Source of the DNA: Candidatus Omnitrophota bacterium
GTDB taxonomy: Bacteria > Hinthialibacterota > Hinthialibacteria > OLB16
DNA length: 64,000 nt
Direction: 5' to 3'
NCBI GenBank assembly: GCA_020632575.1
Contig: JACKFH010000002.1
Span: 248,001 to 312,000 of the forward strand
Of this stretch, positions 62,841 to 64,000 are shown piece after piece (position 1 is the first letter of the stretch; every line of letters begins with the position of its first letter). A program made the translations under genes and the position numbers. Under the pieces are notes generated by a model. That model searched no databases, had not been told where the DNA came from, and worked only from the letters and a program-made list of their open reading frames with translations.

Positions 62841-64000
62841 GTTGGTCTCCTAAACTCTCCGTGGTGGCATGAGGAGGGCAACCCCCGATTCGGTCGAAAA
62901 AGGACTCTTCGAAAAGAGGGTTGATGTTCTTCTGTATGAAACGAGTTGCGGACTCTCGTTCCTCCGGACGAAACCGGGTTCCTTCGATTTGGTCCATAGC
63001 GTGTAGACCTGGATCTTCGTTATTCTCAGCCATGATGATCTTCCCAATTCCGTCCATGCAGGGGCAGGGGTAAGAGCAGGAAGAATTGTAACCCCGATCC
63101 CCGTTACGCTGTTTCGATATCAATTGGATGGCCCTAAGGATTTCCAGCGGATGATTCCTTTCCAGGGCTTTCGCCACCTTCCAGTCCAAGGTTGGGAAGA
63201 TTCGGGATAAACGGCAGTCGAAGACGGAGCCGTCCGGTGCGATATCGACATAGAAATATTGACGGTGGCACTGGACGAGATCCTCGCCAAAAAGGAACTT
63301 CCCCAAGGTCGAGGTCCTCGATTGCCCCCTCGGAAGCGCCTCCCGGTTCTGGGGGGCGGCAAAGCGGATGGTCGGAAAACGGGCGGAGAGTCGGGTTACG
63401 ATTTCAACATACCTCGCGGCGCGCTCCGGATTGTGGCCCACCGATTTCGGATGGAATCCGGGATTCATCGGCCAAATGTAATGCCTCACCCCGGGTAACT
63501 CGCGTTGAATGGTCTCGGCGAGCGCAGGTAAACTTTCAAAGTTATGAACCGTGGCGACCGTGGCGATCGTGTAACGGATTTCAGGATGAGAACTCGCGAG
63601 CTCGACCATCCTGGGAAGCATTTTGCGACCGTTCACACCCCGATTGAGTCTACAGTCATCGTCCAGTCCGTCGAGGGTGATCAGCAGATCGTCAATGGCT
63701 CCAGATTCGATGAAGGTTTCATAGACCGAAAGAGGTCTTTGGAAGTTCGTCGAGAGGAGAATTACGGGGTTCCCGGTTTCTCGTTTGATCCTTTTCAAGA
63801 TGGCTGGCAACCCACGCACTAGTGTGGGTTCGCCACCGGTCACCCAGATAAATCGTGGTTGAGCCTTGAGGATTTGTTCGAGACCTCTTTGAAGATCCTC
63901 CCCGGGATAACCCTCCTTGTGGTTCTGTCCACAGTAGACACAGTCGAGATTGCATTTGTGCGTGACCTCCCAACCGGCTACCCAATACAGATTGGGACGG
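62818..64000 (-). CDS. Radical SAM protein, 5' end outside window
   Basis: At least 394 residues; the frame runs to the last base of the window. The visible start reads VAGWEVTHKCNLDCVYCGQN, so the C-x-x-x-C-x-x-C motif is near the window edge, followed by FIWVTGGEPTLVRGLP (the G-G-E-P SAM strand), VILLSTNFQRPLS, DDLLITLDGLDDDCR and YIWPMNPGFHPKSVG. C-terminal cysteines occur in NSSCSYPCPCMDG and in IGGCPPH, so another FeS cluster is possible. A short ATG at 63843 is inside the conserved domain and is not the true start. It is coupled to the downstream radical SAM gene. Substrate unknown. Confidence 0.84.
   Translation of the reverse strand, partial: RPNLYWVAGWEVTHKCNLDCVYCGQNHKEGYPGEDLQRGLEQILKAQPRFIWVTGGEPTLVRGLPAILKRIKRETGNPVILLSTNFQRPLSVYETFIESGAIDDLLITLDGLDDDCRLNRGVNGRKMLPRMVELASSHPEIRYTIATVATVHNFESLPALAETIQRELPGVRHYIWPMNPGFHPKSVGHNPERAARYVEIVTRLSARFPTIRFAAPQNREALPRGQSRTSTLGKFLFGEDLVQCHRQYFYVDIAPDGSVFDCRLSRIFPTLDWKVAKALERNHPLEILRAIQLISKQRNGDRGYNSSCSYPCPCMDGIGKIIMAENNEDPGLHAMDQIEGTRFRPEERESATRFIQKNINPLFEESFFDRIGGCPPHATTESLGDQHELALDR

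Noticed and set aside
1..64000. tRNA, rRNA or CRISPR loci
   Set aside because: No cloverleaf with a matching T-arm, no rRNA-like stretch and no evenly spaced direct repeats were recognised; GTTCGA-type strings found lie inside genes or simple hairpins.

Overview
The window looks like a chromosomal segment from a Gram-negative-type, probably uncultured bacterium of the Planctomycetes-like or candidate-phylum kind (Hydrogenedentota, Sumerlaeota or Omnitrophota would fit). This is inferred from gene content only. The pointers are pseudopilins ending in a Y-S-P-T-N-G-T-K-S-x-G-D module, a Tat-exported DUF1501 protein, a PA14/multi-haem cytochrome, a DUF6807 (PmoA-like) protein, a secreted formylglycine-enzyme-like protein with a dockerin-type repeat, heparinase-like and GH38 carbohydrate enzymes, and a PEP-CTERM protein. 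No rRNA, tRNA, CRISPR, prophage or transposase was recognised.

Layout. 1-2.5 kb: a lipase-like hydrolase (cut by the window edge) converging on an S41 peptidase. 2.6-6.6 kb: three heavily frameshifted genes, namely two NHL-type beta-propeller proteins (the second with PKD/Ig-like and dockerin-like parts) and a methyltransferase with a Trm112-like tail. 6.6-9.1 kb: an aldo/keto reductase with a ferredoxin tail, RNase HI and a VapBC-type toxin-antitoxin pair. 9.1-13.1 kb: a minus-strand operon of two ABC-2-like permeases and a small membrane protein. 13.3-17.5 kb: an FGE-like secreted protein, a GH38 mannosidase-like enzyme and a 59-residue zinc-ribbon membrane protein. 17.7-25.4 kb: a pseudopilin, a TMTC-like membrane/TPR protein, a PhoR-like kinase, a PA14/five-CXXCH cytochrome and a secreted thioredoxin-like protein. 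25.5-33.6 kb: a fatty-acid hydroxylase, an M3 peptidase, a heparinase II/III-like lyase, HicAB, and a NeuB-SAF-TIM-barrel fusion. 33.7-39.6 kb: a GspG-tailed protein, a DEAD-box helicase and three tandem pseudopilin genes. 39.7-49.9 kb: a rhomboid protease, two alpha/beta hydrolases, a TPR membrane protein, DUF6807, rhamnose mutarotase, a polytopic membrane protein and a DUF4175-like protein. 50-56 kb: a large secreted beta-propeller/beta-helix protein, DUF1501 and PEP-CTERM proteins. 56.2-61.4 kb: an ileS-lspA-lgt-FKBP operon. 61.7-64 kb: two overlapping radical SAM genes, the second running off the window.

How the genes fit together. Much of the set faces the envelope: lipoprotein maturation (lgt, lspA), pseudopilins, a PEP-CTERM protein, secreted propeller and helix proteins, and polysaccharide or oligosaccharide turnover (GH38, heparinase-like lyase, rhamnose mutarotase). 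Two toxin-antitoxin loci have promoters placed so close to the first codon that their mRNAs should be leaderless.

Quality warning. At least fifteen single-base frameshifts, mostly in homopolymers, interrupt otherwise intact genes between position 1 and about 38 kb. I found none between about 39 and 64 kb. Most are more likely sequencing or assembly errors than real decay, so frameshifted genes are reported here over their reconstructed full span. No single obviously new multi-gene system stands out. The best leads are the NeuB fusion, the GH38 enzyme lacking its usual nucleophile, the radical SAM pair, and the structured intergenic repeats.
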